A stretch of DNA of 64,000 nucleotides from contig NZ_CP109327.1 of NCBI RefSeq assembly GCF_035918155.1, positions 2,542,001 through 2,606,000 on the forward strand, in the 5' to 3' direction. The notes under the pieces were generated by a model. The model had not been told where the DNA came from and did no database searches. It worked only from the letters and a program-made list of their open reading frames with translations. This document shows positions 61,818 to 64,000 of the stretch, in pieces. Both the position numbers and the translations under genes were made by a program. Positions within the stretch are counted from its first letter, which is position 1; each line of letters begins with the position of its first letter. This DNA comes from Streptomyces sp. NBC_01591. GTDB lineage: Bacteria > Actinomycetota > Actinomycetes > Streptomycetales > Streptomycetaceae.

Positions 61818-62830
61818 CAGTCGTCTCCCTGGGTGCGCAGGACTCGCCGGTAGACGGCGGCGAAGATCAGCAGGAGTACGAGGATCAGTACGCCCCAGGT
61901 GGAGGACTGCGCGAAGTCGCGCGGGCTGATCTCGAAGGAGAACTTGTACGCCTGGGTGACCAGGATCTGGGTGGCCTCACCGGGTCCGCCGCGGGTCAGC
62001 AGGAAGATCACCGGGAACATGTTGAAGGTCCAGATGGTGGAGAGCAGGATCACCGTGGTGGAGACCGGCCGCAGTCCGGGCAGCGTGATGTGGCGGAACC
62101 GCTGCCAGGCGGTGGCGCCGTCCATCTCGGCGGCCTCGTAGTGCTCGCTGGGGATCGACTGCAGTCCGCCGAGCAGGGCGACCATCATGAACGGCACGCC
62201 GAGCCAGACGTTGACGGCGATGACGGAGAACTTCGCCCAGGTGGGGTCGTTCAGCCACGGTATGCCGTCGATCCCGCCGCCGGAGAGGATCTTGTTGAGC
62301 AGCCCGCGGTCCTCGTTGTAGAGGAAGCGCCAGGCGAAGACGGAGACGAAGCCGGGGATGGCCCAGGGCAGGATGAGCGCCATCCGGTACGCGGAGCGGC
62401 CGGCGATGCGGCGGTTGAGGATGTTGGCGAGGGCCATCCCGAGGCAGAAGGTGATGGTCACGCAGGAGACCGTCCACACCAGGGTCCAGCCGAGCGTGCC
62501 GAGGAACTGATCGCCCGTGAGGGCGTCGGTGTAGTTGTCCAGACCCACGAACTCGTACGTGGCGGGAATGTGGTTGACACCGATGGACCGTTCGACGTTG
62601 CGCTCGTTGGCGTCGGTCAGCGACAGGTAGATGCCGCGGACCAGCGGATAGCCGATGATCACGCCGATCACGACGACGACCGGGGCGACCATGGTCCAGG
62701 CGTACCAGTGGGTCGACAGGGCCCGTCGGAGCCTGCTCGGCGGCGGGGGGTTTCCAGTACCGCGGCTCCGGCCGCGGGCGACGACGTCGCCCGCGGCCTT
62801 CGCCACCGACTGGCTGGTGTGGACAGCCAT
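61814..62830 (-). CDS. malF: Maltodextrin ABC transporter permease MalF
   Basis: A 338-residue permease with six predicted transmembrane helices, the first being TMVAPVVVVIGVIIGYPLVR, and the coupling motif HYEAAEMDGATAWQRFRHIT. The start is ATG 62830, 19 nt after the malE stop. It overlaps malG by GTGA. Order malE-malF-malG matches the actinobacterial maltose importer operons. Confidence 0.93.
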   Translation of the reverse strand: MAVHTSQSVAKAAGDVVARGRSRGTGNPPPPSRLRRALSTHWYAWTMVAPVVVVIGVIIGYPLVRGIYLSLTDANERNVERSIGVNHIPATYEFVGLDNYTDALTGDQFLGTLGWTLVWTVSCVTITFCLGMALANILNRRIAGRSAYRMALILPWAIPGFVSVFAWRFLYNEDRGLLNKILSGGGIDGIPWLNDPTWAKFSVIAVNVWLGVPFMMVALLGGLQSIPSEHYEAAEMDGATAWQRFRHITLPGLRPVSTTVILLSTIWTFNMFPVIFLLTRGGPGEATQILVTQAYKFSFEISPRDFAQSSTWGVLILVLLLIFAAVYRRVLRTQGDDW

Positions 62831-62849
62831 CAGCCGGCCTGCCTTCCTG

Positions 62850-64000
62850 TTACTTCCAGCCCTTAAGGAGCTTGCGGTAGGAGTCGCCGGTCGTCTTCGT
62901 GGCCTTCTCCGGCGTGGTCTGGCCGGTGAGGACCTTGGTGTACTCGGTGACGAGCGGGGCGAAGAGGCTGCCGGTCTCCGGGATCCAGGGGCGCTCGACG
63001 GCGGTCTCGACGACGGGCTTGAAGAAGCCGACGATCTCGTTGTCGACGACGTCCTGCCTGGCGTAGGCGGAGGTGCGGGTCGGCAGGAGGCTCAGCTCCT
63101 TGGTGACCTTGGCCTGGGTCTCCGCGGAGGTCATGTAGTCGACGAACGCGTAGGAGGCGTCGAGGTTCTTGGAGCCGGCGTAGACGGCCAGGTTGTGACC
63201 GCCCTGCGGGGCGCCCTGCGCGGCGGAGCCGGCCGGGACCGGGGCGATGCCCAGGTTGGCCTTGTCCTTGAACTCCTTGCCGGCGTAGGTGTCGGCGACG
63301 GCCCACGGGCCGTTGATCATCATGGCGACCTTGCCGTCCTTGAAGGACGCCTGCATGTTCTCCCAGCCGTCCGTGGCATCGGTCTTGGCGGCGCCCGAGT
63401 CGACGAGGTCCTTGACGACCTTCATCGCCTTGACGCCCTCGGGGTTGTCGATGGTGACGGACTTGGTGGAGGCGTCGACCATGTCGCCGCCCTCGCCGTA
63501 CAGGAAGGAGAGGAACCAGTACGCGTCGTCGCCGCGCAGGTACATACCGGTCTTGCCGGTCTTGTCCTTGATCTTCTTGGAGACGGTCTTCAGCTCGTCG
63601 ACGGTCTCGGGGACCTCGACACCGGCCTCCTTGAAGATCTTCTTGTTGTAGAAGATGCCCATGGAGTCGATGACCTGCGGCACCGCGTACGTCTTGTCCT
63701 TGTACTTGGTGGACGCGGCGGCCTGCTTGAGGAAGTCGTCCGAGTTCTTCAGCGCGGCGGTGCCGTCGAGCGGGGCCAGGTAGCCGAGGTCGGCGAACTC
63801 GGGGGTCCAGGCGACCTCGGAGCGGATGACATCGGGGGCGTCGGAGCCGGACTGGGCCGCGTTCTTGAACTTGTTCTGCGCGTCACCGAAGGGCACGTTG
63901 ACGTACTTGACCTGGACCTTCGGGTGCTTCTTGGTGAAGTCCTCGGCGATCTTCTTGAAGACCTTGTCCTCGCTGCCCGCGGTGGAGGTGTCCCACCACG
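62850..64000 (-). CDS. malE: Maltodextrin-binding lipoprotein MalE (5' end missing)
   Basis: About 383 residues from the C-terminus are visible; the start and signal peptide lie beyond the window. Reading from the edge, WDTSTAGSEDKVFKKIAEDF..., VQVKYVNVPFGDAQNKFKNA is typical of the family-1 solute-binding fold (MalE/cyclodextrin-binding). Further landmarks are YAVPQVIDSMGIFYNKKIFK and AMMINGPWAV and DYMTSAETQ. The gene ends 19 nt before malF. The full-length protein should be about 420 residues. Confidence 0.93.
   Translation of the reverse strand, partial: WWDTSTAGSEDKVFKKIAEDFTKKHPKVQVKYVNVPFGDAQNKFKNAAQSGSDAPDVIRSEVAWTPEFADLGYLAPLDGTAALKNSDDFLKQAAASTKYKDKTYAVPQVIDSMGIFYNKKIFKEAGVEVPETVDELKTVSKKIKDKTGKTGMYLRGDDAYWFLSFLYGEGGDMVDASTKSVTIDNPEGVKAMKVVKDLVDSGAAKTDATDGWENMQASFKDGKVAMMINGPWAVADTYAGKEFKDKANLGIAPVPAGSAAQGAPQGGHNLAVYAGSKNLDASYAFVDYMTSAETQAKVTKELSLLPTRTSAYARQDVVDNEIVGFFKPVVETAVERPWIPETGSLFAPLVTEYTKVLTGQTTPEKATKTTGDSYRKLLKGWK

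Overview
The window is chromosomal DNA from a high-GC actinomycete, almost certainly a Streptomyces. Codon third positions are almost all G or C, GTG starts are common, GlnR boxes precede two different glutamine synthetase genes, and the order lpd-sucB / aceE / lipB-lipA / glnA / glnII / malEFG is the familiar Streptomyces core order. I see no rRNA, tRNA, CRISPR array, transposase or phage gene.

Layout. 0-7.2 kb: dihydrolipoamide dehydrogenase and a two-lipoyl-domain acyltransferase, a GntR regulator, and homodimeric pyruvate dehydrogenase E1. 7.3-15.3 kb: small metabolic and regulatory genes (WYL regulator, DUF4240, SDR with divergent TetR, GNAT, TIGR01777 epimerase, FAD oxidoreductase, large HTH/TPR regulator). 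15.5-19.3 kb: lipB-lipA, which supply lipoate to the complexes encoded at the start, then a small protein, a DUF4191 membrane protein and an RDD protein. 19.5-21 kb: glnA behind a double GlnR box. 21.2-23.6 kb: secreted or surface proteins, one with fifteen 8-residue Gly/Thr repeats. 23.7-30.4 kb: MmpS-like, ArsC-like, a MarR/hydrolase pair, a Gfo/Idh oxidoreductase, and a translationally coupled pair made of a vWA (Ro60-like) protein and an ARPP-like protein. 30.4-37.5 kb: glnII behind a second GlnR box, a short Cys-Cys ORF before a winged-helix protein, an MMPL pseudogene, a NarL-type two-component pair, and a MarR/AhpD-like pair.

37.7-45.6 kb: a GH89 alpha-N-acetylglucosaminidase gene followed by a 2.6-kb accessory segment flanked by 208-bp direct repeats that include the end of the GH89 gene. 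The segment carries a secreted protein with 21 copies of a 14-residue NVLQQGAQTG repeat and a SARP-type activator. The same 11-nt-periodic heptamer array (GTCACGC) lies upstream of this repeat gene and of the repeat gene at 21.2 kb, suggesting one regulon for two surface proteins. 45.7-50.6 kb: metal-dependent hydrolase, ferredoxin-reductase, TetR and STAND ATPase. 50.8-64 kb: a minus-strand maltodextrin unit, malE-malF-malG-alpha-glucosidase-LacI regulator, then secreted alpha-amylase and a giant alpha-amylase/pullulanase; malE runs off the end of the window.

Functions link across the window: lipoylation enzymes with their lipoylated acyltransferase; the GlnR regulon for both glutamine synthetases; and extracellular starch breakdown feeding an ABC importer and cytoplasmic alpha-glucosidase under LacI control. 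The parts most worth following up are the vWA/ARPP pair and the secreted repeat proteins with their SARP and shared upstream boxes.
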